Positions 1 through 10,390 of a DNA stretch of 64,000 nucleotides are shown piece by piece. A program made the position numbers and the translations under genes. The DNA is from Cydia pomonella (Eukaryota > Arthropoda > Insecta > Lepidoptera > Tortricidae): positions 34,697,968 through 34,761,967 of the forward strand of contig NC_084704.1 of NCBI RefSeq assembly GCF_033807575.1. The letters are read 5' to 3'. Within the stretch, counting starts at the first letter, position 1; every line of letters starts with the position of its first letter. The notes beneath the pieces are model-generated. The model was given only the letters and a program-made list of their open reading frames with translations, was not told the origin of the DNA and searched no databases.

Positions 1-477
1 TAGGAAAATAATAAGCGTTTTGGTATCAAAACTGATGTATGGAGTGGATACTCTATGCTTACTTCTTATTTATCTATGACTATATCAAGTCATGACGTGC
101 GGGGCACGAAATGTACCTGACTTTATATCAAGTCAATGGCAGCGAAAAGGTTAAACATGAATTATGCACCTCCATATACCACCTATTTACCTTACCTACT
201 AAATAGAACATAGCGTGAAACCACCAAAAATGAGCGCTCGCTTAAATATTTAAATATCAACAATAGTGGCGTAGCATTTCACAGGTAAAAGAGCGCATAC
301 GTGTAGAAAGGAATGAAATCTCCATGTACGACAACATTTCCCGCTTAATAAAAAGTATGGAGTGTGGAATTAAAAGTTTCCCCCCCCCCCCCCAGTGCTT
401 TAACGTGAATCGACGTATTTGGCTCGAACGAATTCTGAACACTAATTTGAATATTTCCCTTTATTTTTTTGCTCAAG

Positions 478-875
478 GAACAACTCAAATGATCCAGAAC
501 TCTTGCAAACAGAAATAAATGGTCAAACGAAGAGCCAGTATTTCGACCCCTCAAGAGACACCAAAGCATTGACACACGGTTGGAGAGGTAGCGGCAATGA
601 TACTTGGATACAGATTCAGAAGACACATTTCTTAGACAGAGCCGATTTGAACGTTATAGTAGTGAATTGGCATGAGCTGGCAAAGAACCCGAATTACGTG
701 TGGGCGGCGTTATCCACGCGGTACGTGGGTAAGCAGCTGGCGAAGTTGCTCAATTCGATGGTCGACAACTTTAATACGACGGGAGAAAAAATGCATTTGA
801 TAGGACACAGCTTGGGAGCACAGGTCATGGGATACGCTGGAATGTTTTTCAGTAAAAATATGTTTAGAATTACCG
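478..875 (+). CDS. Lipase exon with catalytic serine
   Basis: Acceptor TCAAG at 473-477 follows a T-rich tract; donor ACCG|GTAAGC ends the exon at 875 in phase 1. The exon starts with the third base of a codon, so an upstream exon is required. It encodes NNSNDPELL, THGW, VVNWHELA and GHSLG in family order. Confidence 0.88.
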
Positions 876-3704
876 GTAAGCATTATATTTTTAACTATAC
901 CTATCCGCCAGAATTTAAGACTGGGGCGAACGTCCAGTGGTCCCTCATAAGGGGATTGTGTTTATTAATAAACCAATTAATTTCTGTATAAATCTGTATA
1001 TTCATATTGTTGTCCTACTGATTCCCCAACTTTTGGTCTTAGTCATCAAAATAGTTTTATTTTGCTATTTTTTTTTGGTTTCAACTAAACGGCAAATGAT
1101 AGCCTAATTTTTTGGGTTCCGTACCCAAAGGGTGAAACGGGACCCTATTACTAAGACTCCGCTGTCCGTCCGTCTGTCACCAGGCTGTATCCGTGAACGT
1201 GAACCGTGACAGTTGAAATTTTCACAGATGATGTATTTCTGTTGCCGCTATAACAACAAATACTAAAAAGTACGGAACCCTCGGTGGGCGAGTCCAACTC
1301 TCACTTGTCCGGTTTTTCCGTTTAGGTGATAAGTCAAAAGTATCTAATAAAAAACTATATATCACATCGATCAAAAATTAGGGAATAAGTAGGGCAACAA
1401 TATTTATACAGAAGTTAATTGGTTTATTAGAAAACACAATTCCCCCAGTGAGGGAGCCACTGATCGGTCAGTTTTAAGTAAAATTATCTAAAAAAAGGTC
1501 AAATACCCTCGTATTACATACACACTGAATAGTCCTAACATAAATAACGGGAACACGCCCGTTTAAAAAGCAAAATTACCGGTGTACCCTTGTTTTGTCG
1601 ACAACCTTTTCATCGAATATTATTTCATCGACAACGATTCATCGAAACTTTAGTACTAGTAATATTGTTTGGCGTTATTTTATTTCAACTACAATTTATT
1701 TTAATTTATCTTACTACGTAGAAATACTATTTAACGAATATTACTTAATCGCTGATTTGTTTCAAATTATCATAATTGACACAACTACAAAACGTTGCAA
1801 TTCATTTCTTCGACGTTGCCAGAAGTTAGGGTTAGGTTAGGTTAGAACTGCGACCCCCAAGAAACCGAACTGTTGCCAGAAGTGGGTTAGGTTAGAACTG
1901 CGTCTCCCAAGAAAATGAACGGTTGCCAGAAGTGGGTTAGGTTAGGTTAAAACTGCGACCCCAAGAAAACGAACTGTTGCCAGGAGTAAGTTAGGTTAGG
2001 TTAGAACTGCGACCCCCAAGAAAACGAACTGTTGCCAGAAGTAGGTTAGGTTAGAACTGCGACCTCCAAGAAAACGAACTGTGGCTAGAAAAACCACACA
2101 TTTCTTGTAAAAAAAAAATGAATTAAAAACCCCTAAATGAAAAGCCATGTCATGAATTTTATAAGTCAACTACCAATTAAAATACCTCCGTTCAAATTAC
2201 CTAGTATCGAATCCTCGACGCAATGACTTGTCGATGAAATGAAAATACTTGAAACGTTGTCTTTTAAATAATATTAGATTAAATGTATGTCGGCAATTCA
2301 ATAGTGAACCCAAACCCACCCATTTTTATTTTATGGTTCAAATTCATGTTTTGTTATCTCCAAAAATAATGAATTAATGACCATCCGCATCGTGGCTGAT
2401 TGTTCTTTGAATGAGCTGTCACATAAATTTGAACCTTAAGTCTATCACGATAGTTGTTTTTTAAACGATAGTTGCTTTGGCACATAACGCTCTCTTAACC
2501 CCTTTCCTCAAACGAAGCCATATATGGCGGATATGATATTCAACTCTATTCACAATTATTATAGTTCAAAATTCAACAAATATTTTTATTACATGCAGTA
2601 AGGGGTCAAAATAAACAAAGGCGATTGTTTAACAGATTAGGTTGTTGTATTATTTAAAGGCTTTTGTTTAACGAAAAAAACATCTGAGAGAAGTCTACTA
2701 CCTATACCTTAGAGTTAGACCAAGCACACTCTTCACCAACGTGGCAAACGACATTTTGAAAGTGCTACCGTAAACCTACTTAATCGCTACAGTGTGCAAT
2801 TTGTTTTATTATATAGGAGGCAAACGAGTAAACGAATTGCCTGATGGTAGGCAATCACCGCCGCCTATGAACACACACAACACCAGAGGAGTTGGAACGG
2901 CACTGCACACTCTTTTCTTGAAGGTCGTATCGGTCTGGAAATACCACAGGCTACAGTTCATTCCACACTTAAGTTGTGCGAGGATCCTAAGCTTAGAGAG
3001 AGTCTAGTAACTGATCAGTTTTGTCTCCTAGGGCTAGACCCCGCTCGCCCGCTGTTCGAATTACCCCCAATGCCTGACGAATACCGTCTGGACAGAACTG
3101 ACGCCATGTTCGTAGACATCATCCACACGGATGGAGGCTTCTTCGGGTACAAAGAGAGCCACGGGCAAGCGGACTTCTACCCCAACGGGGGAACATCTCC
3201 GCAGCCGGGATGTGAGGGAGAGGATCGGGGACACGTAGGTATGAAAGACAGGAAATGCACCAAAAAGTCGTTTTGACGGCGATGTGATGCTTATATAGCA
3301 GACACAGCATATTTTCAAGCTGAGCTACTTAGAGATTATAAAGTCCACGCGTGATGGAGGTTCTGCCATCTAGTGGGTTAAATCTAAATATAAAATATGA
3401 CATTATACTTCGCGCCAATGAATATAAAGTTCATGAACGCTCCCATTTGTCTATAGTTTTTTTGTTTTCTGTGATCTGTGCAGATTCTTGCAGCCACAGT
3501 AGGTCGCACGAGTTTTTCGGAGAATCAATTCAAAGCGGCGTCCCGTTCACTTCCTACCTGTGCGACGACTTCCAAGGCTTCGAGAATGGCGAGTGCAAGG
3601 CCAACACGTCCAGCATGGGCGAGCCAGCCCAACCCAGATCAGAGGGAAACTACTATCTGCATACGAGAAACGAGTCTTTGTACGCGTTGGGAGACGAATT
3701 CTAG
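478..3704 (+). CDS. Pancreatic-type lipase family protein, 3' part (3 exons)
   Basis: Three exons (478-875, 3032-3238, 3484-3704) join in phase to give about 274 residues and end at TAG. All three catalytic residues of the pancreatic lipase family are visible: Ser in GHSLG (codon 809-811), Asp in GLDPA (3037-3039) and His in SCSHSRS (3495-3497). The oxyanion-side THGW motif is in the first exon. The two cysteines that bracket the lid in this family are only about ten residues apart (PGC to DSC), far shorter than in true pancreatic lipases, which is the arrangement of insect neutral lipases and phospholipase A1-like members, so triglyceride specificity cannot be assumed. The C-terminal PLAT domain is absent, as is usual in insects. 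Members are normally secreted, but the signal peptide would lie in exons left of the window. No neighbour suggests a shared role. Family assignment is secure; substrate is inference. Confidence 0.9.
935..1462. mobile_element. Foldback element with a GGGTTCCGT-type repeat at its centre
   Basis: Lies in the lipase intron. The left arm (935 to about 1032) and the right arm (about 1377-1462) are inverted copies; both read TAATAAACCAATTAA and CTGTATAAAT on opposite strands. Weaker similarity continues inward. The centre (about 1097-1310) is a separate interspersed repeat beginning GGGTTCCGTACC with the TCCGTCCGTCTGTC run. Confidence 0.75.
1624..2243. mobile_element. Possible TIR element carrying a TTAGG-rich minisatellite
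   Basis: TTTCATCGACAA near 1624 is matched by TTGTCGATGAAA near 2230-2242 in inverted orientation. The short arms flank the minisatellite at 1816-2088. The boundaries are tentative. Confidence 0.4.
1816..2088. repeat. About five copies of a 50-65 bp minisatellite rich in GGTTAGGTTAG
   Basis: Each unit carries a variable GGTTAGG run, then GAACTGCGACCCCCAAG, a GAACTGTTGCCAGAAGT-like stretch, and restarts. Unit length varies with the number of TTAGG-like steps. It lies inside the lipase intron. Confidence 0.85.
3032..3238 (+). CDS. Lipase exon with catalytic aspartate
   Basis: Acceptor TCCTAG ends at 3031 and the exon joins the previous one in phase to read TGLDPARPLF. The donor chosen is GTAG|GTATGA at 3238, because this phase-1 end restores DSCSHSRS with the next exon. 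A nearer GT at 3235 would break the frame. It encodes IIHTDGG and YPNGG, typical of the family. Confidence 0.85.
3484..3704 (+). CDS. Lipase last exon with catalytic histidine
   Basis: Acceptor TGTGCAG ends at 3483 after a T-rich tract. The exon begins DSCSHSRSHEFF (the D is split across the junction), has the paired cysteines of YLCDDF and GECKAN, and ends YALGDEF followed by TAG at 3702-3704. An AATAAA lies far downstream at 4198-4203, a weak polyadenylation candidate. Confidence 0.87.
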
Positions 3705-4726
3705 AAAATAGTAAATTTCCACACTATACACATATTGTGGTCTATTTACTATTTACAAAATTATAACTTAAGATGCCTCATAGAATTTTGAAATGTCTTA
3801 CCTACCTATTGTATTGGGGTGAAAGGTATATGGGGTTACTTTCATAGTTAACACATTATTCTTTATTTACTCGAATTGTTCGTGTAATTATTGACATTAC
3901 TATGAATTCATATTTACTTACAATTAAAAATCCTACCTAAAATAATGGCTTAAAAACTGGAATTTCAAAGTAGAGTGACTGCCTTTCATAGCTATACCCC
4001 ATTATACGGTATCTGACACTCCGCACCATATCTAATGTCTAAGTGGCATTTGAAATAGCTGTGTGGGAGCACTATTAGGGTATTTTGCCTTTCTTTACTT
4101 ATTGGCTTATTTGTGTAACAAAAATGTTCCGTGCGAGTGGCATTAAAAATTCAATTCAATTTCATTTATTGAGAGACCAACTGAGATCATTATTGTTAAT
4201 AAAAGATTTATATCTTACAATATAGGGTTAGTACTATACACAATAACGGGAATGTCAATAAATTAATGATAAATAAGAATAAATTAATTAATTGAAATTG
4301 GAAAGTGGAGTGAAAATGAAACAAAGGTGACATATCAAAATTGTAATCAAGTAAGTATCACAGTTGCATCATCAAGGTATCACAATAATAAATGTTATTA
4401 ACAAACATAATAAAATCAGTCAAAGTTTTTGTTTCTACTACTTATTAATTTAATTGGAAATGCTTAACTTACTAATATCAAGTCTCCTGACCTGTAACAA
4501 TGAAAACCAGAGTTAGAATAGGTCGCGAAGCGATTAGTTTCGGGGGTGATATCTATTATGTCAGAACAATACGTGGTAATTAGTGCATCATTATGCATCA
4601 GTCGGGAAAAGAAGACAGGCAATAGAATCATCATGTAAAATTTTTAGAATTAAAGAAATCTAATAAAACATGAAATATTTATGGAAATGTGTTTTATTTG
4701 ATAATGTAAAATCTAAGATAGTCAAA
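3705..4726. other. Lipase 3' flank, no gene seen
   Basis: AT-rich sequence without a convincing open frame. The stretch 4147-4480 looks like an antisense LINE 3' end (CAATTTCATTTATTGAGAG). One copy of a recurring 60-bp motif lies at 4577-4640. Confidence 0.5.
4577..4640 (+). repeat. Recurring about 60-bp motif, copy 1 of 3
   Basis: Contains CATTATGCATC followed by GTCGGGAAAAGAAGACA and ATCATCATG. Close copies are at 7386-7447 and 7675-7740, same strand. The function is not recognised. Confidence 0.7.
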
Positions 4727-4910
4727 GCCTAGGCGACAAATGTCACGTGTCGCAAGCGACGTCGGATGCTGTGACGCGACTGCGCTCGACATGTCGGGCG
4801 ACATTGCGCGCCTTACATACGATGTCGCCAGCATGTCCGGCGAAGTCTGGCAACGTCGCGGCAACCACCCGCCATCGCTGGCGACACGTGTGCGACATTG
4901 GTCGCCTAGC
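4727..4910. mobile_element. GC-rich MITE with inverted ends
   Basis: CTAGGCGACAAATGTC at the left and GACATTGGTCGCCTAG at the right are inverted copies, and ACGTGTCGC/GCGACACGT extends the pairing. The body is much richer in GC than its surroundings. The open frame across it is a by-product. Confidence 0.8.
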
Positions 4911-5174
4911 CCTGGCTAAAATAATAAAATATAACTCACCATAAAATTAATACAGCAACCGGATGACCTAACTGTATACAGTAATAATTGGAATGAATGT
5001 ACTACAAAAATATAGTCTCTTCAACATCTACATGGATGTGATATTAATTGATTAATGAGAAGGCAACATCTATGGAAATATGTTTGACAGACATTAATTT
5101 AACTACTGATTAATTTTAATCTATTTCATGACTTGCTTTGTTATAATGTCTAAAAAACTTACTTTTGTGATGTG

Positions 5175-5216
5175 TTCCCATTTGTCCCCGCCGGTCCCAG
5201 TCGGGACAAATGGGAA
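5175..5216. repeat. Short hairpin of the TTCCCATTTGTCCC family, copy 1
   Basis: TTCCCATTTGTCCCCGCC pairs with CGGGACAAATGGGAA across a short loop. Related hairpins are at 9104-9163, 10276-10338, 10358-10390 and 16551-16602. Confidence 0.75.
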
Positions 5217-5639
5217 TACAGCACTTTTGTTAACAATTTCGGCCCTATCGCCCTTATTGCGAACTTATTCATAAGAGTGAACTTGTATGTGACTTGGAGG
5301 CGGTTTACTAAGCTAACAGTACTTATAACCTTTTAAACTGTGGCCCACGCGTCACTGACCTGCAGCCAATGATATTATAACTCCAGATAGGTTATACGAG
5401 TTCCAAAATTCAAGCACTTAAATTGTACAAATCGTAGTTGCTTTGTAGTCACGTCCATGCACGGTACAGCTGTGCACGTGCTAACAAGTTCCCTGCACAT
5501 CGAAAGAGAAGCTTATGTTTAACGAGTGTGTCACAAAGAATAATGGTATGCGAAAATGTATCAACAAAAACCGATTCATTCATAAGGAAATAAACATATA
5601 AGTACTCGTAAATTTAAAAGTGGAAAAATTACTGCTTTG

Positions 5640-5703
5640 CGTGAGTACACGGCCCCTGGATCGATACTCCAGCGCTCTGCCAACTGAGCCACCAAGACAC
5701 ATT
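5640..5703 (-). mobile_element. tRNA-like SINE head fragment
   Basis: The reverse strand reads GGTGGCTCAGTTGGCAGAGC, an A-box-like tRNA D-arm region common in insect SINE heads. No complete tRNA fold or B box can be followed, so it is not called a tRNA gene. Confidence 0.5.
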
Positions 5704-5923
5704 TGGTCAAATATTGGACAGGATAGATAGAATACCACTCTTATGTATAAGTATAACCTATCTATAGTTATATAAAATCATTGCCTGTAACCCGAACTGG
5801 AGGAAATCTACAGGTTTAAGTGGTTTTAAATTGTATACTTCAATCAGGACGTATGGGCCACTGTCACCTGACTAGGTTCACTAAAATGTATGTGTTTAAG
5901 AGCTATACTTTAATCAGTTTTGT

Positions 5924-7248
5924 GTATAGTTTCTATTTTTCTCCGTGAGCTTCTACGGATTATCGTCTTATCTATTGTTTAAAAACCGCAAAGGCGCGTG
6001 CCACTATGAAAAAATGGTCGAGCCGCATAGGTAGCGTTTATTGAAGTACTACTCTATTGACCACGGAATAAGATTCATTATGAACTAATACAGAATTCTA
6101 ACAGAATAGCTGTCTGATCTCTATTGGTGCGTCTAAGGTAGGCGACTAAACGCTCTCAAACCAGCTTAACTTGTGACACTGCGATCCGAAACAAAGATAC
6201 GTATTCGAAGACCTCGCTTGCACTGGTAATGCGAGCGCACGGCTAGCTAGCGCCAAGGAAGCAATGTTATGTTTCTCGAGGAGCAGGTAAAAAACAGGGC
6301 CGGATTTTCACACAAATATATTTGGGTGGTTTTACGAAATAACGCTAACTCTTCAGACTTCTAACAAACTGACACTGTTTGTATGGTTTGCTTGAAAGAG
6401 TTAGCGTGATTTGACTCTAAACGATATGCATATTTTGTTTTATATTTATTTATTTTATGCATACACTATTATGTATATGTTACTTATTTTTTTGTTGACT
6501 CATAATATAAATTTGTATAAATGTTTTACTAAATGTGTACTCTATTGTAAATAATATCTTTATTTTAGTGTACATAATTATAACATATAGGTCTATTTTA
6601 ACATTAGTAGTACGGGATTGTTAAATGGATATACATATTTATTACTATTTTACCATTGTTTTATTGTTTATTTAAAATTAGCCTGTTTAACGTTTAAAAT
6701 TAGCAAACAACTGTTTAAACAGTTGATTATAAAAATGAGTATATCTCGTTATTATTGTAATTACACAAACCCATTCTGTTAGATGTGTACCTACTATTTA
6801 AATAGTGTTATGTTTTATCTCTTTAAATTAAAGAACGTAAAACCACCCAAATATATTTGTGTGAAAATCCGGCCCTGTTTTTTACCTGCTCCTCGAGAAA
6901 CATAACATTGCTTCCTTGGCGCTAGCTAGCCGTACGCTCGCATTACCAGTGCAAGCGAGGTCTTCGAATACGTATCTTTGTTTCGGATCGCAGTGTCACA
7001 AGTTAAGCTGGTTTGAGAGCGTTTAGTCGCCTACCTTAGACGCACCAATAGAGATCAGACAGCTATTCTGTTAGAATTCTGTATTAGTTCATAATGAATC
7101 TTATTCCGTGCTCAATAGAGTAGTAATTCAATAAACGCTACCTATGCGGCTTGACCATTTTTTCATAGTGGCACGCGCCTTTGCGGTTTTTAAACAATAG
7201 ATAAGACGATAATCCGTAGAAGCTCACGGAGAAAAATAGAAACTATAC
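5924..7248. mobile_element. 1325-bp element with 413-bp terminal inverted repeats
   Basis: The arms 5924-6336 and 6836-7248 are equal in length and nearly perfect inverted copies, running from GTATAGTTTCTATTTTTC at the outside to GGGTGGTTTTACG at the inside. The 499-bp spacer is AT-rich, starts with a small hairpin (CGCTAACTCTT with AAGAGTTAGCG) and has no open frame of note. It is probably a non-autonomous DNA transposon. No clear target-site duplication is seen, so the true ends may lie slightly outside. Confidence 0.9.
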
Positions 7249-7385
7249 ATTTATTATATTCTTTATCCATTGATCTTCCTGCAGTCCATAGAAGCTCCGT
7301 CCATCCTGAAATGTTTTTAAACTTAGTTATTCTGACTTAAACAAGTGTTTATAAATTATTATAATAATTGTGTCAGAATAAATTG

Positions 7386-7447
7386 GTATGCGTCATTATG
7401 CATCCGTCGGGAAAAGAAGACAAATAAACAAATATATCATCATTATC
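7386..7447 (+). repeat. Recurring about 60-bp motif, copy 2 of 3
   Basis: ATGCGTCATTATGCATCC then GTCGGGAAAAGAAGACAA and an ATCATCAT tail. It is closest to the copy at 7675. Confidence 0.75.
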
Positions 7448-7674
7448 AAATCGCTTCTGATTTTTATATAAATATCAATATTGAAAAGTAACAAATGTAA
7501 ACTAAAAGTTAAAAAATACCTTGAACTATTTCAGAGCGTAACTGCAACCCCGAATGTTTAAACCAAAGATTATTCACGTCAGACCTGAAAAACATAACGT
7601 TACCAATGTAGAAAACTGTTTCTACAACGCTGCGTCGTAAGGAAAAATAATATCAAATATCAGATTTCAATTGT

Positions 7675-7740
7675 ATGCGTCATTATACATCCGTCGGGAA
7701 AAGAAGACAAAAAATTAATAAATATCATCATGATAAAATC
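7675..7740 (+). repeat. Recurring about 60-bp motif, copy 3 of 3
   Basis: ATGCGTCATTATACATCC then GTCGGGAAAAGAAGACAA and TATCATCATGATAAAATC. It begins 289 bp after the start of copy 2. Confidence 0.75.
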
Positions 7741-9103
7741 AAAATCAGCCTTCTGCAGAACAGATTAGGGACTATGCTCTGTATCTTTTAGATATTTAAA
7801 ACATTACATGATCAAATAATGTAGGTTAAAGTCAAGTCGTTCAGTGACAGATACAGGCAGTTTTGTATTTGGTTGGTTAACCAATAAATGTTATAAAATT
7901 TACAAATTGTTTGTTGACTTTTATTTAAATACCTAAAGATACAGAGTATAGGTCTGTATTTTTTTTTATTTGCACACAAATTTAAGTTAATAGACACTTC
8001 ATAGATATTATTTACAGTGACAAGTTAAAAATATGATTTAAAAAACATGAATGCAAGAGTAAGTTATATTTTTATAAGTCTCGTCAAGAAAACGTCTCAT
8101 AATTACCTTTTGATTTAATCTCGACATCTAGCTGAATACGGATACCTGTAAATACAACATTAACATTAGCTGATATATTCATATCGAATCACGGACCTGA
8201 AAGGAAATAAAACATTTAAATTTTAAATAGTTAAAAGATTTTAATTTGTAAAGTAGTCTAAGCTCTGACGAGCTTTGAGATTATGAACAGTATGAAGTAT
8301 GGTAGCGCGAAAAGGGTAGTTAAATAGTTTAATTGAACACATTAATAATTGTGGTCATAATATCATAAGGTTTCAGAAATCTAATAGACTTAACCGCTTT
8401 TGATGGTTACAAGAATGGTACATGTAAATTTCATTTATAACTTGAAGGTTCAACGTATTCTTAATATATATTATATCAAACTTAAATAAAACGTCAACAC
8501 ATGTTCTGTATTCCACGATAGTTGTGTTCAGAGGGAGGCGTCGGTGACGCTATTTAATAATATGTTGTATGTTAATTTGGGTGACAAGGACAGACGACCT
8601 ATATTCTTGCAGTTTTTTTGTAATAGTAGCACAGGAAGGCGCGCCCTTCTCCACTTTCATTTTTTTTTTAAACGAATGCGCCCTCGTGAATGGTACGATC
8701 TACACGTGTAGTTTTTATTAATTCTATGTTTAGATTGCTTAGTTAAATCATCAGTTTTAGAGCACAGACCAAATAATCCGAAACAGTTGTTAGTCTAAAT
8801 ATATATTTAGAGGAATTGTTTGATTCCAAGCGAGGACAAATGAGAATAGTTTCATTTATATCTGTCCTCAGAGGGTAAGATTTTAACGCTCATAATATAC
8901 AAGAAAATACGACTGTTTCTAACAATTGTAGATTAGCAATACAAGAATAAAACGTACATTTATTATTATTAGGATTCTTAGTCGTATGTGGAGAAACCAG
9001 CTGGTAACCTGGTCTAACACGTAACAAAATGATAGTCATTGGCAATCCCACTTTTTTTTTTCGAAAGAATATTTATTCGTAATTTGTTTTAAATACTTAG
9101 GGT
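7741..9103. other. No gene seen
   Basis: AT-rich sequence with only short chance frames. A weak relative of the TTCCCATTTGTCC hairpin lies at about 8834-8875. Confidence 0.5.
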
Positions 9104-9163
9104 GGTGTATTCTCATTAGTCCCCGCCCCACGTGAACGGGGCGGGCACAAATGGGAATACACC
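9104..9163. repeat. Hairpin of the TTCCCATTTGTCCC family with CACGTG loop, copy 2
   Basis: GGTGTATTCTCATTAGT plus CCCCGCCCC pairs with GGGGCGGGC plus ACAAATGGGAATACACC. The loop holds CACGTG. The arms are about 26 bp with few mismatches. Confidence 0.8.
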
Positions 9164-10275
9164 ATTGAGTAAAGTGGTGAGGACGGTGGACTATTATGGT
9201 CTGTGCGATGAATTTAACAGTAAAGATGCTCTCCTCCGTTCGGTTTAAAGTGCTAAACAAATGGGTTAGTATAAGTCCTTATAAGATTTAACATGTTATA
9301 AGATTTTATTGAGCAGGAGTACTATAATCATAGTACTTGTAAACAAAATAAATGCTTTGCATAATTGACATTTCGAACATTGCGAAATAAACTTAGTTTT
9401 TGATGATTAGATCGGCACGCAAGTATTTTTATGTCAAATTATTAAATATTAATTTTCTTTACGGTTTATTGGTGATGAAACTGATGAATCTATTGAGGCA
9501 CGCAAGAACTAAAACGATACGCGCATGACCCAATAAATTCATCACCAAGAAATCATAAAGAAAATTTAAACGTATGTCATTAGATACAGCGAAATCTAAG
9601 AAATACTTTAAATGGTAAACAACTAAGTTAGCTTGTAAATATTTGTAGCATGTAGTTGTAGACCACTGCAATTATATATATAAAAAAAAAGTTTATTTAG
9701 TACCGTTACATAGGTGCCTACTCAATACACATCAAACCTTATTTAGAGAAAAACGAATTCTTTTATTCACAGGAGATATTTGCAGAATGCAGTTTCAACC
9801 TCTTTCAATGTATAGTATGGCGAAAGACCTTTGTCAGAAAAGAGCATAGGCACAGATAATCATACTAGAATAAGAAAATTATGATAGTACCCCAAGAAGA
9901 GGGATGAGAATAGTTTTTTTACTATACTTTTCCTGACAAAACTTGTTTTCAATCCTCCTTTGTTTTTTTTATATATATTCGAAGCACTAGGTATATTTAA
10001 AAATTAGGTTAACAGAACTCTCTTTTAATGCAGCAAAGAAATTTCACTTATTTTTTCTCTAATACGGAGAATTACAATGGAGAGCCACAAGACTGCAGAA
10101 GGAAAGTCAATTGGTGCAGTGCTTCGTTGTGCGAATGCATCGCAAATATGGTCAAATCGTACTGTACGATAAAAATACTGCAACAGTAAGGATCAGAAAC
10201 CCTTTATGGAGACAAACTAGGTTTTTTTAGAATAAAAATGTCGCAGGGCTAGGCTGATTAAGTTGTATTCCCAAT
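9164..10275. other. No gene seen
   Basis: AT-rich with only short chance frames on both strands; no repeat boundary can be fixed. Confidence 0.45.
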
Positions 10276-10338
10276 ATTCCCATTTGTCCTCCGCCCCACG
10301 TGACCGCCGCCATACATAAGACGATGACAAATGGGAAT
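10276..10338. repeat. Hairpin of the TTCCCATTTGTCC family, copy 3
   Basis: ATTCCCATTTGTCC at the left and GACAAATGGGAAT at the right are inverted, with a CCCCACGTG loop segment. A partial fourth copy follows at once. Confidence 0.7.
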
Positions 10339-10357
10339 GATTTCTATGAAAACACCT

Positions 10358-10390
10358 ATTCCAATCTGTGCCCGGCGGGACAATTGGGAA
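10358..10390. repeat. Hairpin of the same family, copy 4 (degenerate)
   Basis: ATTCCAATCTGTGCCCG faces CGGGACAATTGGGAA, a shorter and more diverged form without CACGTG. Confidence 0.55.

Noticed and set aside
1816..2088. Chromosome-fusion scar with telomeric repeats
   Set aside because: TTAGG steps are short and embedded in a longer non-telomeric unit within an apparent mobile element.
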